A DNA stretch of 29,421 bases from JANQIV01 sp050117315 (GTDB lineage Bacteria > Bacteroidota > Ignavibacteria > Ignavibacteriales > Melioribacteraceae): assembly GCA_050117315.1 (NCBI GenBank), contig JASFMY010000086.1:1-29421 (forward strand), given 5' to 3'. Each line of letters starts with the position of its first letter. Position 1 is the stretch's first letter. This document shows positions 1-7,837 of this stretch, piece by piece. Position numbers and translations under genes: made by a program. The notes beneath the pieces are model-generated. The model was not told the origin of the DNA and did not search any database. It saw only the letters and a list, made by a program, of their open reading frames with translations.

Positions 1-29
1 CGCAGCATTTTTTCTCTTAATTCTCCCAT
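1..29 (-). CDS. Start of a probable tyrosine recombinase (5' end only)
   Basis: Only the first nine or so codons are inside the window, reading off its left edge. The ATG is preceded by a clear Shine-Dalgarno sequence (AAGGAG, spacing about 6), and the peptide begins MGELREKML. From general knowledge, tyrosine recombinases that accompany IS91-like elements often begin with an M-x-E-L-R-x-K-M pattern, followed by an LR-x-x-S-x-x-T-x-x-x-Y core-binding motif that would lie outside the window. The ORF starts about 90 bases beyond the point where the GH3 gene breaks off, which fits the first gene of an inserted element. Nine residues cannot prove a family, so this is a lead and not an assignment. 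Confidence 0.35.
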
Positions 30-122
30 TTCTTACTCCTTATTTTTGTGGTGATGGAAGAATATAAAAAATACTCACTCAATATTTCAATGAACACGGT
101 GCTGCCGCTTTGGCGGTTTCGT
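30..122. mobile_element. Putative terminal segment of an inserted mobile element
   Basis: This stretch separates the abrupt end of the GH3 gene from the recombinase-like start codon. Next to the break it carries a GC-rich hairpin: CCGC at 105-108 pairs with GCGG at 113-116 around TTTG. The rest is AT-rich. The tetranucleotide GTTC at 121-124 lies at the junction; IS91-family elements are known to favour GTTC/CTTG (GAAC/CAAG) targets. However, an in-frame TGA arises within GTTGAAC (minus strand, 127 to 121), so the exact boundary between host and element is uncertain. The other end is outside the window and no target duplication could be sought. Confidence 0.4.
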
Positions 123-878
123 TCAACCGTTATTAATGAGATTTCTATACGGTTCCAATTCACTTTCCTGCCATGTTGAAGTAACATCTGTAAAACCGAG
201 ATGTGAATCGGATGAAGCACTTCCATGCCCGGGGAAATGTTTTAATGTTGTCAAAACATTATAATCCTGGTGAACGTCAACTATTACCTGTGAGTGTTTG
301 GCAACAATTTCGGGATCATCGGAAAAACTCCTTTCAATTTTTCCAATTGCCGGACTTTCATGGTCTATATTTACATCTACTACAGGTGCGAAGTTTAAAT
401 TAAAGCCCAATGAATAAAGCAGACCGGCTGTTCTATCCGCATAAAACTTAGTAGTATCTTCGTTGTCAAGATCGCCGAGGTATTGCTGGGAAACCGTTGA
501 CGGGAATCCGAATTTTTCTTTTAACCGGCATACATTTCCTCCTTCCTGGTCTACAGCGACAAATAAAGGTATACCTTCAGCATAAGACTGTAGAGACGAG
601 ATAAGCGATTTGACTTGATCGTAAGATTCTATATTCCTTACATCCGAACCTAGTGAGACATCTTTAGCATATAGAACAACTCCGCCTATTCTTCCACTTT
701 GTATATCTGTTACTATTTGTTCATCTTCCGAGACAGACAGGCCCCTGAATCCTATTACAAGCATTTGCCCTATTCTTTCTTCAAGAGAAGGAAGTTCAAC
801 GGGTTCATTTTCAACAGAATTGGAACATGCATTAAATAATAATATCGATAAGAAAAGCAGTAAAAGTATTTTTTTCAT
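123..878 (-). pseudogene. GH3 family beta-N-acetylhexosaminidase-like lipoprotein, 3' truncated
   Basis: This is the N-terminal part of a glycoside hydrolase family 3 protein (NagZ-like). The chosen start at 878 gives a lipoprotein signal MKKILLLLFLSILLFNAC with the lipidated Cys at residue 18; an upstream in-frame ATG at 923 would put 15 unlikely residues before it. Family landmarks are present: the ERIGQMLVIGFRG start, AVDQEGG, and the signature KHFPGHG followed by SDSH, which holds the His/Asp acid-base dyad of NagZ-type enzymes. The frame stops at residue 251 (YRNLINNG, stop), where relatives continue for about 100 residues including the nucleophile Asp. The protein should therefore be inactive. 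The signal peptide suggests a periplasmic or outer-membrane enzyme, unlike cytosolic NagZ of E. coli. The break coincides with a possible mobile-element end. Confidence 0.8.
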
Positions 879-923
879 TGGTGAAACATGGCTATTGGAA
901 AATAAAAAGATGAAAATAAGCAA

Positions 924-1088
924 TCATACCTCTTTTACCAAAAAAGATTTTTAAGTAGTGTGATATAGGATAATGTCAGTGAAGCCCCATTGTCCTTTTT
1001 GTATGTGGCTATCAAAAGGCTTTCCAACGAGGAGAGCCAGGCTTCCGCTAAATCTGAGCTTTATTAATTATGGAAATGGAGCCACAAT
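924..1088. other. Intergenic segment with GC-richer structured core
   Basis: No convincing gene lies between the antiporter stop and the GH3 start. The central part (about 975-1050) is visibly richer in G and C than other intergenic DNA here. It has nested inverted repeats: GAAGCC (981-986) with GGCTTC (1040-1045), and TGGCT (1006-1010) with AGCCA (1035-1039), which together make one composite arm. A minus-strand open frame without a start codon runs from 1067 to 951. It may be a repeat, a small RNA or the remnant of a gene; I cannot tell which. Confidence 0.4.
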
Positions 1089-2261
1089 TCAGCTCTGCCT
1101 AATTTCGTCTCTTACAGCAATCGGAGTAGGGTATTTATAAACAACAAGATATGTAGATACAATAAAAGTAATTATTGCAACAAGTTGTATTAGATACGAA
1201 GCTTTCGGTTCAATTACCCCGGATGCTACTGCACCGTAAGCAACTAAAATTGAGAACTCGCTTCCCTGTCCCAAACGCAAAGCAAGCTCTTTGGAGGCAT
1301 CTTTTGTTTCTTGTGAATACCTGAAAAGCCAGTTAAAAATTATTGGTTTTAAGGTAAGAATTACGGCAGCAATCAAAATTCCCGGGAGCAAAACTTCTCT
1401 TGAAACAAAAAAATCAAAATTTGCTCCGATTGAAAAGAAAAATAAAATAAGGAAGAATTCACGTAAAGGTTTTAACCCTTCGCTGATTATCAATGCTACC
1501 CTGCATGAACCGAGCGCTATGCCGCCCAAAAATGCTCCGATTTCATAAGAAAGTCCAACAAAATAAGCAGATTCTGCACAAAGCAGGCACCAACCTACGG
1601 TTATTAAAAATATGTAATCCTGTATTACGTCGAATTTCCGCATAATCTTAATCAACAAATAATTAGAAAATATAAATGCGGCAAATGCGAAAACAACGGC
1701 TTTTACTACTAAGAATAATGCATTCCAGTAAATATTTGTATCAGATACATTTCCGTACAAAAATAGGATTAATATTATTGCAAGTATATCCTGAAAAAGG
1801 AGCACGCTTATAAGTAACTCGCCAATTCTTTTTTGATGAAGCTTAATTGCCGGGATAAGTTTGATTGAAATTACCGTACTGGAAAACATTAGAGCCAGCC
1901 CGGTAATTAGGCTGCCGGTAAACCCAAAATTCATTAAATAAGCAATTCCGCCAAGTGAGAAAGCAAATATTACACATGAGATAATTGTCACTAAGGCTGT
2001 TTCATTCAATAGCTTAAGCAGCTTTTGCGGATCAAGTTCCAGCCCCAATAAAAACATCAGCAAAATAATACCCAGATGAGAAATACTTTCAATTTCTTTA
2101 GGACTGTTTATCAATGACAATCCCCATGGTCCAACTAACATTCCTAAACCGATGTAAGCCAAAATAATAGGCTGCTTCAGATATAGGAATATCGTAGCAA
2201 GAATTGATGCTCCCGTAAAAATCAGAGCTAATTCAAATATTATGTTTACGAATGAGTCCAA
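1089..2261 (-). CDS. Kef-type cation:proton antiporter (CPA2 family)
   Basis: This is an integral membrane protein of 390 residues made almost wholly of hydrophobic helices, probably 12 to 13. Family hallmarks are the opening helix pair with the YIGLGMLVGPWG loop, LMFLLGLELDPQKL, and the later GAFLGGIALGSC and LGQGSEFSILVA segments typical of monovalent cation:proton antiporter-2 (KefB/NapA-like) proteins. It would exchange K+ or Na+ for H+ across the inner membrane. It ends after the membrane domain, so it lacks the C-terminal TrkA-N/RCK regulatory domain of KefB and KefC. The start is TTG at 2261; there is no in-frame ATG before the upstream stop and no obvious Shine-Dalgarno sequence. The hairpin at 2302-2327 separates it from the upstream fatty-acid genes, so it may be its own transcription unit. 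The transported ion is not known. Confidence 0.85.
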   Translation of the reverse strand: MDSFVNIIFELALIFTGASILATIFLYLKQPIILAYIGLGMLVGPWGLSLINSPKEIESISHLGIILLMFLLGLELDPQKLLKLLNETALVTIISCVIFAFSLGGIAYLMNFGFTGSLITGLALMFSSTVISIKLIPAIKLHQKRIGELLISVLLFQDILAIILILFLYGNVSDTNIYWNALFLVVKAVVFAFAAFIFSNYLLIKIMRKFDVIQDYIFLITVGWCLLCAESAYFVGLSYEIGAFLGGIALGSCRVALIISEGLKPLREFFLILFFFSIGANFDFFVSREVLLPGILIAAVILTLKPIIFNWLFRYSQETKDASKELALRLGQGSEFSILVAYGAVASGVIEPKASYLIQLVAIITFIVSTYLVVYKYPTPIAVRDEIRQS

Positions 2262-2301
2262 ATTTCTAGATTTTCATGTTTTTTGTTGTCACGTAATTAA
2301 A

Positions 2302-2327
2302 TCTCCGCAGTTGGAAAACTTCGGAGA
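2302..2327 (-). terminator. Hairpin between hbd and the antiporter gene, probable terminator
   Basis: On the minus strand TCTCCG pairs with CGGAGA. After a single mismatch, AGTT pairs with AACT around a TTCC loop, and a short T-rich stretch (TTTAATT) follows. It sits just after the stop of the dehydrogenase gene. The weak T tract makes it a moderate candidate. Read on the plus strand, the same hairpin would have a GGAA (GNRA-type) loop. Confidence 0.5.
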
Positions 2328-2337
2328 CCAGTTTCTG

Positions 2338-3189
2338 TTACCCATATTTAAAGAATCCTTCGCCGGTTTTTCTGCCGAGTTTATTTGCTGCCACCATTTT
2401 TTTAAGTAGTGGACATGCCCTGTATTTGGGATCATTAAATCCTTCGTAGAGGACATTCATAATATCAAGGCAAATATCCAGCCCGATAAAGTCGGCTAAA
2501 GTTAAAGGTCCCATCGGATGATTCATCCCGAGCTTCATCACGGTATCAATATCTTCTGCTTTAGCTACTCCCTCGTAAAGTGTGAAAATAGCTTCGTTTA
2601 TCATAGGCATTAAAACACGGTTTGAGATAAAGCCGGGATAGTCGTAAACTTCAACCGGAGTTTTGCCGAGAGTTTTTGATAACCCTTCAATAGTTTTATA
2701 GGTTTCATCTGAAGTGGAATACCCTCGAATAATTTCCACTAACTTCATTACCGGAACTGGGTTCATAAAATGCATGCCGATGAATTTGTTCTGCCTACAG
2801 ACGGAGCACAATTCAGTAATAGAGATTGAAGATGTATTAGATGCAAAAATAGCGTCTTTATTTATTTTTTCATCCAAAGTCTTAAAAATACTTTGCTTAG
2901 CATCCTTCTTTTCAATAATCGCTTCAATTACGATGTTAGTATCTTCGGGTGTATTTTCTGCTCCAACTAAAGTTGATAACTTATTTAATACCCTCACCTT
3001 ATCATCTTCAGTTATAATTTCTTTTTTAATTTGCCTGTCCAAATTTTTCGAAATTGTCACTAATGCTTTGTCTAAATATTTCTGTTCAATATCAACTAAA
3101 TTTACCATAAAACCGTTTTGGGCAAAAACATGCGCAATTCCATTGCCCATTGTTCCGGCACCAATTACAGCTACCTTTTTAATTTCCAT
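2338..3189 (-). CDS. hbd: 3-hydroxybutyryl-CoA dehydrogenase
   Basis: This NAD(P)-dependent short 3-hydroxyacyl-CoA dehydrogenase has 283 residues, the usual length for the single-function Hbd/PaaH enzyme. It interconverts acetoacetyl-CoA and 3-hydroxybutyryl-CoA in the cytoplasm. The N-terminal Rossmann fold shows GAGTMGNGIA (residues 10-19), followed by the substrate-site SNTSS (117-121) and the catalytic His in GMHFMNPVPVMKLVE (His140). The C-terminal domain contains the conserved GYPGF-like YDYPGFISNRVLMPMINEA and NHPMGPLTLADFIGLD segments and ends GEGFFKYG. The ATG is preceded by AGGGGAG. It lies 9 bases after the thiolase gene, so the two form an operon for a C4 acyl-CoA step of beta-oxidation, butyrate or hydroxybutyrate metabolism. 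No crotonase or acyl-CoA dehydrogenase is in view, so the direction of flux is unknown. Confidence 0.95.
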   Translation of the reverse strand: MEIKKVAVIGAGTMGNGIAHVFAQNGFMVNLVDIEQKYLDKALVTISKNLDRQIKKEIITEDDKVRVLNKLSTLVGAENTPEDTNIVIEAIIEKKDAKQSIFKTLDEKINKDAIFASNTSSISITELCSVCRQNKFIGMHFMNPVPVMKLVEIIRGYSTSDETYKTIEGLSKTLGKTPVEVYDYPGFISNRVLMPMINEAIFTLYEGVAKAEDIDTVMKLGMNHPMGPLTLADFIGLDICLDIMNVLYEGFNDPKYRACPLLKKMVAANKLGRKTGEGFFKYG

Positions 3190-3198
3190 GCTCCCCTC

Positions 3199-4380
3199 TT
3201 AGTTTTTATAGTTCTTAACTATTACTGCTGATGCTTCTCCTCCTCCGATACACAATGAAGCTAATCCGTAAGCGACACTTCTTTTTTTCATTTCGTGAAT
3301 TAAGGTAGTAAGTATCCGTGCTCCGCTCGCTCCAATTGGGTGACCGAGTGCAATTGCTCCCCCATTCACATTTACTTTGCTTTCATCTAATTCCAGTAAT
3401 TTATTTACCGCAAGAGAAACTACAGAAAATGCTTCGTTAATTTCAAACAAGTCGATATCTGTTTTTGTCATATTTGACCTTAAAAGAACTTTTGCAATTG
3501 CATCTGCGGGCGCAACAGGGAAATCAATCGGCGCTTTTGCAGCAGAGGATTGAGCAATTATTTCAACCAAAGGAGTTAAGCGAAGTTCTTTAGCTCTTTC
3601 TTCCGTCATCACAAGCAGGGCTGCAGCGCCGTCATTAATTTTTGAAGAATTTGCAGCAGTTAAAATCCCGTCTTTTTCAAATGCTGGTTTTAGTTTTGGG
3701 ATTTTATCAAATTTAACATTTTTCGGTTCTTCATCTTCTTCAATCAAAATTTCTTCTTTTCTAGTTTTTACCGGAACAGGTACTATTTCATCTTTAAATT
3801 TCCCCTCTTTCTGTGCAGCCAGGGCTTTGTTGTATGAATTACTTGCTAGTTCATCTGCCTGCTCACGTGTAAAGCCGAAATCTTTTGCACAAGCTTCGGT
3901 ACAGCTTCCCATGTGGAAGTCGTTATAAACATCCCAGAGTCCGTCTCTTATCATGGAATCGATAATCTCACCATGACCCAGCCTAAAACCGTTCCGCGCC
4001 TTAGGAAGTAAATACGGCGCATCAGTCATATTTTCCATCCCGCCTGCAATTATAATCTCGGCATCCCCGCATCTTATTGCCTGATCTGCAAGCATAACAG
4101 ACTTTAAGCCGCTTCCGCACATTTTGTTGATCGTCATACATTCTATTTTTTCAGGTAACCCTGCATAAATTGCAGCCTGTCTTGCAGGAGCTTGCCCAAC
4201 TCCTGCAGATAAAACATTTCCCATAATTACTTCATCTACAAGATTCCCGTCAATCCCGGTATCATTCAATACACCTTCAATAGCTATTTTCCCTAACTGT
4301 GATACTTTTATTCCTGATAAACTGCCCTGGAAGGATCCAACGGGAGTTCTTTTTGCCGAAACAATTACTACTTTTTTCAT
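3199..4380 (-). CDS. atoB: Acetyl-CoA acetyltransferase (thiolase)
   Basis: This type II thiolase of 393 residues condenses two acetyl-CoA to acetoacetyl-CoA, or cleaves it, in the cytoplasm. The catalytic residues are in place: Cys88 in KMCGSGLKS, His347 in GGAIALGHPIGASGAR, and Cys377 in SLCIGGGEASAV. NEAFSVV supplies the conserved Asn. The start MKKVVIVSAKRTPVGSF is typical, and GAGG-like sequence (AAGAGGT) precedes the ATG. It is first in a two-gene operon with the dehydrogenase downstream, which supplies the next step on acetoacetyl-CoA. The name atoB follows family convention. A paralogous role in degradation cannot be excluded from sequence alone. Confidence 0.93.
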   Translation of the reverse strand: MKKVVIVSAKRTPVGSFQGSLSGIKVSQLGKIAIEGVLNDTGIDGNLVDEVIMGNVLSAGVGQAPARQAAIYAGLPEKIECMTINKMCGSGLKSVMLADQAIRCGDAEIIIAGGMENMTDAPYLLPKARNGFRLGHGEIIDSMIRDGLWDVYNDFHMGSCTEACAKDFGFTREQADELASNSYNKALAAQKEGKFKDEIVPVPVKTRKEEILIEEDEEPKNVKFDKIPKLKPAFEKDGILTAANSSKINDGAAALLVMTEERAKELRLTPLVEIIAQSSAAKAPIDFPVAPADAIAKVLLRSNMTKTDIDLFEINEAFSVVSLAVNKLLELDESKVNVNGGAIALGHPIGASGARILTTLIHEMKKRSVAYGLASLCIGGGEASAVIVKNYKN

Positions 4381-4545
4381 CGAATACCTCTTACTTTTTA
4401 AAATTTCAAAGAATTAGATACGATGTCGTAAAATTGGAATTGAAGTTACAAGATAAGTGAAATAAAGATTATGATAAAGACAAAAGTAATTTGAGATTAT
4501 TTTAGACTAAAAAATCCGGGTGTTAAGCTAGAATAAAAATTGTTG

Positions 4546-4585
4546 AATAACCGACATCCATCAAATACTTTGAAATATCGGTATT
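4546..4585 (-). terminator. Hairpin after ricT, weak terminator candidate
   Basis: In the 224-base gap between the ricT stop and the thiolase start, AATAACCGA (4546-4554) pairs with TCGGTATT (4578-4585) with one bulge. Inside it TCAAA (4561-4565) pairs with TTTGA (4569-4573). On the minus strand the hairpin is followed, after about ten bases, by a short T run. It would close the long housekeeping run. The rest of the gap is AT-rich and shows nothing else I can support. Confidence 0.35.
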
Positions 4586-4604
4586 TTCAGTAAATCAAAA
4601 AATG

Positions 4605-5456
4605 TTAATTTTCTTCCAATTCAAAACTCAAACAACATTTAAGTTTACCGCAAGGCCCGCTTAATTTAGAGATATTGGAGGATAAATTCTGTTCATTGGC
4701 AATTTGTGTTGTTATTCTTTTGAAATTGCCAAGGAACGATGAACAGCAGTACTCCCTACCGCAAGTCCCCAGGCCGCTTATTCTTTTAGCTTCGTCGCGT
4801 ACTCCAATCTGTCTTAATTCTATCCTGGTTTTGAATTCAGTTGCAAGGCTTTTGGCAAGTTCCCTGAAATCTACTCTGCCGTCTGCAGTGTAAAAGAAAT
4901 ACAATTTCTTTCTGTCAAATTGAAAATGCACATCAACCAGCTTCATCTGCAGATTTAATTTACAAACCAGCCGGCAAAAAATAGGTTTTGACCTTTGTTC
5001 ATCCAGCAGATTTTTTCTATATTTTTCAGAATCCTCTTCGGTTACTTTTCTTATAACTTGCGGAAGTTTTTCGGAAAAGAGACCGTATTTTTGGCGTTTG
5101 ATTCTTACGATTTCACCTTTTGCAACGATCCTTGCAATTTCATAATCATTTTCATTTTTTACTATTATCAAATCGCGCTGTTCAATTTCGTTTATTAGGC
5201 TTTCATTAATAAGACAGAAGTGGTTACCCAATAAACCTTTACTTTCTGCTTCAACAATATTCCTTTTATCGAATGGTGTTTTATTGAAATGTTCGACTTC
5301 ACAAGCACGGCAGCCGCTTATTATACCGTATTGCGAGTGATAATCATTGACAATGATATTTTTATATTTATCATTATATTTGACGCTGATGTCTTCTTTA
5401 TCAGGACATACCAAGTTACCTTTTAGGAAGGATAAATCTATATTATACAATATCAC
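4605..5456 (-). CDS. ricT: PSP1 domain protein RicT (YaaT family)
   Basis: This is a 283-residue PSP1-domain protein. In Bacillus subtilis RicT (YaaT) is part of the Ric (Y-) complex, which carries Fe-S clusters and influences RNase Y-dependent mRNA processing. The PSP1 core runs from about residue 50 to 230. It includes the DGRVDFREL segment and the paired cysteine motifs CGREYCC and CGKLKCC near the C-terminus that are characteristic of the family. The GTG start at 5456 overlaps the holB stop by four bases, with AAAGAGG just upstream, so translation is coupled. The holB-ricT order is also found in B. subtilis. RicA and RicF partners are not in this window, and the function in this phylum is inferred only from the family. 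Confidence 0.88.
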   Translation of the reverse strand: MILYNIDLSFLKGNLVCPDKEDISVKYNDKYKNIIVNDYHSQYGIISGCRACEVEHFNKTPFDKRNIVEAESKGLLGNHFCLINESLINEIEQRDLIIVKNENDYEIARIVAKGEIVRIKRQKYGLFSEKLPQVIRKVTEEDSEKYRKNLLDEQRSKPIFCRLVCKLNLQMKLVDVHFQFDRKKLYFFYTADGRVDFRELAKSLATEFKTRIELRQIGVRDEAKRISGLGTCGREYCCSSFLGNFKRITTQIANEQNLSSNISKLSGPCGKLKCCLSFELEEN

Positions 5457-6571
5457 CTCTTTATCAAAGTTGATAATTCCAATATAACATTAAGTGTTAT
5501 GATATTCAAGTTAACGTTCTTATCAATTGACGAATGTAATTTATTAAGAACAGAAATTACGTTGTAAATGGATACTTGAGAGAATCTGATATTAAATTTA
5601 TTTAAAGTTTCCAAATATTCTTCATCAAACTCATCATCAGTACCGCTGCTAAAGCGGAGCTTATTTGCATCATTAAACCAGTTTGTAATTAAAGAAAAGA
5701 ATAATTTTATTTCCCGCATGGAATTTGATTGAGTTAAATCTTTCATCTGATTCAATGCTGTGTTGAACCTCCCGGCAAGGGAGTAACGTAATATTTCAAT
5801 AGTTTGGTCCAATAAATCGTTGAAATCGGAGTCCCTTAATTCAAGTGCATTTGCAACAGAACCTCCTGAAAATATGGATAGTTTTTGGGCCTCATTTTCT
5901 GGTATTTCGAATTTAGTTATCAATATCTTTTTTACGTATGAAAATTTTAACGGAGAAAAATTTATCTGCCAGCAACGTGATAAAATAGTCTGCAGTAAAT
6001 TTTCTTTATTTGATGTAAGAAGTATAAAAATGAATCCTTCTGGCGGTTCTTCCAGGTTTTTCAGCAGTGCATTTTGGGATTCGGTGTTCATTAAATGCGC
6101 ATCGTAAATTAAAATAATCCTGTAGTTAATATCGTCATAGTTGAACGAAACAAATTTTTTTATTTCACGAATACTGCTGATTTTTATATTGAAAGCTCTT
6201 TCAACATAAAGAGGGTGAAAAGGATTTAGGGATTTTTTTGATATCTGGTCACTGATGCCGGATATAATTTCCGGACTTAATTTATCAAGCGGAGAATCTG
6301 AGTTTGTTTCACCTTTCCCCCTGGGTAAAGGCATAATAAATTTCAAATAAGGTTCTGACAGCTTTGAAATTTTGTGATCAAGTTTTTCGCTTAATTCATT
6401 ATTCCCATTAGAGTTGATCAGTTTAGAAAATTCGATTGCTGTATGAAACTTTCCAACACCTACTATGCCGCTGAATAAAAAAGCATGAGGAATTTTGTTT
6501 GATTCTTTAATTTTGGAAAGAGTCTCGAGAACGTTTTCTTGACCGTATATTTCATCCCGATATAGTACCAT
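5453..6571 (-). CDS. holB: DNA polymerase III delta' subunit (clamp loader)
   Basis: This 372-residue clamp-loader AAA+ protein has the HAFLFSGIVGVGKF P-loop-like segment at about residues 29-42, with Phe where Thr/Ser is usual, so ATP binding is doubtful, as in many delta' subunits. It also has IILIYDAHLMNTESQNALLK with the conserved NALLKNLEEPP, and the LSRCWQINF sensor segment. The usual four-cysteine zinc module between the P-loop and the DAH motif is absent; in its place is KFIMPLPRGKGE. It would load the beta sliding clamp onto primed DNA as part of the replisome. It overlaps ricT by four bases and follows the DUF2795 gene by 17 bases. Confidence 0.88.
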   Translation of the reverse strand: MVLYRDEIYGQENVLETLSKIKESNKIPHAFLFSGIVGVGKFHTAIEFSKLINSNGNNELSEKLDHKISKLSEPYLKFIMPLPRGKGETNSDSPLDKLSPEIISGISDQISKKSLNPFHPLYVERAFNIKISSIREIKKFVSFNYDDINYRIILIYDAHLMNTESQNALLKNLEEPPEGFIFILLTSNKENLLQTILSRCWQINFSPLKFSYVKKILITKFEIPENEAQKLSIFSGGSVANALELRDSDFNDLLDQTIEILRYSLAGRFNTALNQMKDLTQSNSMREIKLFFSLITNWFNDANKLRFSSGTDDEFDEEYLETLNKFNIRFSQVSIYNVISVLNKLHSSIDKNVNLNIITLNVILELSTLIKR

Positions 6572-6588
6572 AACTATTGAGATATAAT

Positions 6589-6816
6589 CTAGTAATTATC
6601 GTCTTCATCATTGTAGAAGAAATCTTCGTCGCTAGGAAAATCCGGCCATATGTCTTCAATAGACTCATATATCTCTTCGTTGTCTTCAAGCTCTTTTAAA
6701 TTTTCAATTACTTCTAAGGGAGCTCCGATTCTATCAGCGTAATCAATTAGTTCTTCCTTTGTAGCCGGCCAAGGTGCATCATCTAGATAAGATGCTAGTT
6801 CGACTGTCCAGATCAT
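6589..6816 (-). CDS. DUF2795 family small acidic protein
   Basis: This is a 75-residue cytoplasmic protein of unknown function. The first about 45 residues match the DUF2795 pattern: a hydrophobic start, a YLDDAPWPATKEELIDYA helix (PATKEEL core), and the A-P-x-E-V-I-E-N-L element. A very acidic tail follows, rich in Asp and Glu with several Trp, Phe and Tyr residues. AAGGAA precedes the ATG at a good distance, so it is expressed as a real gene. It sits between the M23 peptidase gene and holB with gaps of only 17 and 21 bases, hence it is part of the operon. The family is short and conserved across many phyla, and no role should be assigned from context. Confidence 0.8.
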   Translation of the reverse strand: MIWTVELASYLDDAPWPATKEELIDYADRIGAPLEVIENLKELEDNEEIYESIEDIWPDFPSDEDFFYNDEDDNY

Positions 6817-6837
6817 AAGTTCCTTTTTCCCCTTAAA

Positions 6838-7776
6838 TTACTCGGATTTTTTTGTGTTTTCTACAAATTCAAAAATGTTGATGTCGTCATATATGAAATT
6901 TCTTGGATTCAAGGAAATTCCATTGTGGTGTACTTCATAATGTAGATGAGGCCCTGTAGAAAGTCCGGTATTTCCAGACAAAGCTATTTTATCCCCTCTT
7001 TTTACTGTATTTCCTTTCCTAACAAATAATTTAGTTAGATGTCTATAATAAGTTTTATATCCAAAACCGTGGTCAATAACAATTGTTATTCCTGAACTGC
7101 CTTTTCTGCCTGCAAATTCAATCTTACCGTTGCCGGGAGCGAATACGTCTGTGCCTACATCAACTACTATGTCTATTCCATGGTGCATTCTTCTAATTTT
7201 TAAAATCGGGTGCATTCTCATCCCGAATCCGCTACCATACGGCCCTATAGCCGGCTTTATTGCAGGTATCGATTCATAAAGTTTTTTATTGACTTCAAGT
7301 GTTTTGCTTATTTCGTCAAAATTATTCTGTTCAAGCTTAATTTTTAATTCTATCTTATTTGTGTAATTATCAAGATGACTTATTATGTTCTTAACGTCCC
7401 TGGAATTAGCGGGATTAAAGTTCTCAAATACTGAACCGCCGGTTCCGAAATTTCTATCTTCATCAGAAAGCGGTTCTAAATTTACAGACATTCTTAAATA
7501 ATTATTTATTTCATTAAGACTATCTAATGTAGTTTCAAAATAAGTGAATTTGCCTGATAATTCTTCAAGTTTTTCGGTTAATTCCATCTTCTCATTTTGC
7601 AATGCCTCAACTTCGGCATTAGGGTTAATAATTTCTCTAATTATAAAAAATCCGCTAAACAAAACGAAGGATGAAAGAATGGAAAAGAATACAATGAGGA
7701 AAATAAACTTACGATAGAAGTTTTTTACCTCTACAAACTTTAACTTATGTCTGGAAAAATAATAGAAACTTTTCAT
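6838..7776 (-). CDS. Membrane-anchored M23 family metallopeptidase
   Basis: This 312-residue peptidoglycan hydrolase-like protein has a short cytoplasmic N-terminus, one membrane helix at about residues 23-46 and a periplasmic coiled coil at about 55-95 (EALQNEKMELTEKLEELSGK). A linker follows, then a LytM/M23 domain at about 180-295. The zinc ligands are visible: the HHGID motif (His198, Asp202) and the HLH motif (His279), with His246 in YYRHL as the remaining conserved His. Because the metal ligands are complete, it may be an active endopeptidase that cuts peptide crosslinks, and not a degenerate EnvC/NlpD-type activator. It lies in the operon between hprK and the DUF2795 gene. Confidence 0.9.
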   Translation of the reverse strand: MKSFYYFSRHKLKFVEVKNFYRKFIFLIVFFSILSSFVLFSGFFIIREIINPNAEVEALQNEKMELTEKLEELSGKFTYFETTLDSLNEINNYLRMSVNLEPLSDEDRNFGTGGSVFENFNPANSRDVKNIISHLDNYTNKIELKIKLEQNNFDEISKTLEVNKKLYESIPAIKPAIGPYGSGFGMRMHPILKIRRMHHGIDIVVDVGTDVFAPGNGKIEFAGRKGSSGITIVIDHGFGYKTYYRHLTKLFVRKGNTVKRGDKIALSGNTGLSTGPHLHYEVHHNGISLNPRNFIYDDINIFEFVENTKKSE

Positions 7777-7837
7777 AATGACGGTGCGAAGATACTAAAA
7801 GTAATATATCAAGTCAACAATATATTTTTAACGTTTT

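Noticed and set aside
17..226. 69-codon minus-strand frame crossing the GH3 end and the junction
   Set aside because: It is out of frame with both the GH3 gene and the recombinase-like ORF and resembles no family. It arises from the fused junction.
2714..3202. 162-codon open frame on the plus strand
   Set aside because: It lies opposite the well-supported 3-hydroxybutyryl-CoA dehydrogenase gene and has no recognisable domain.
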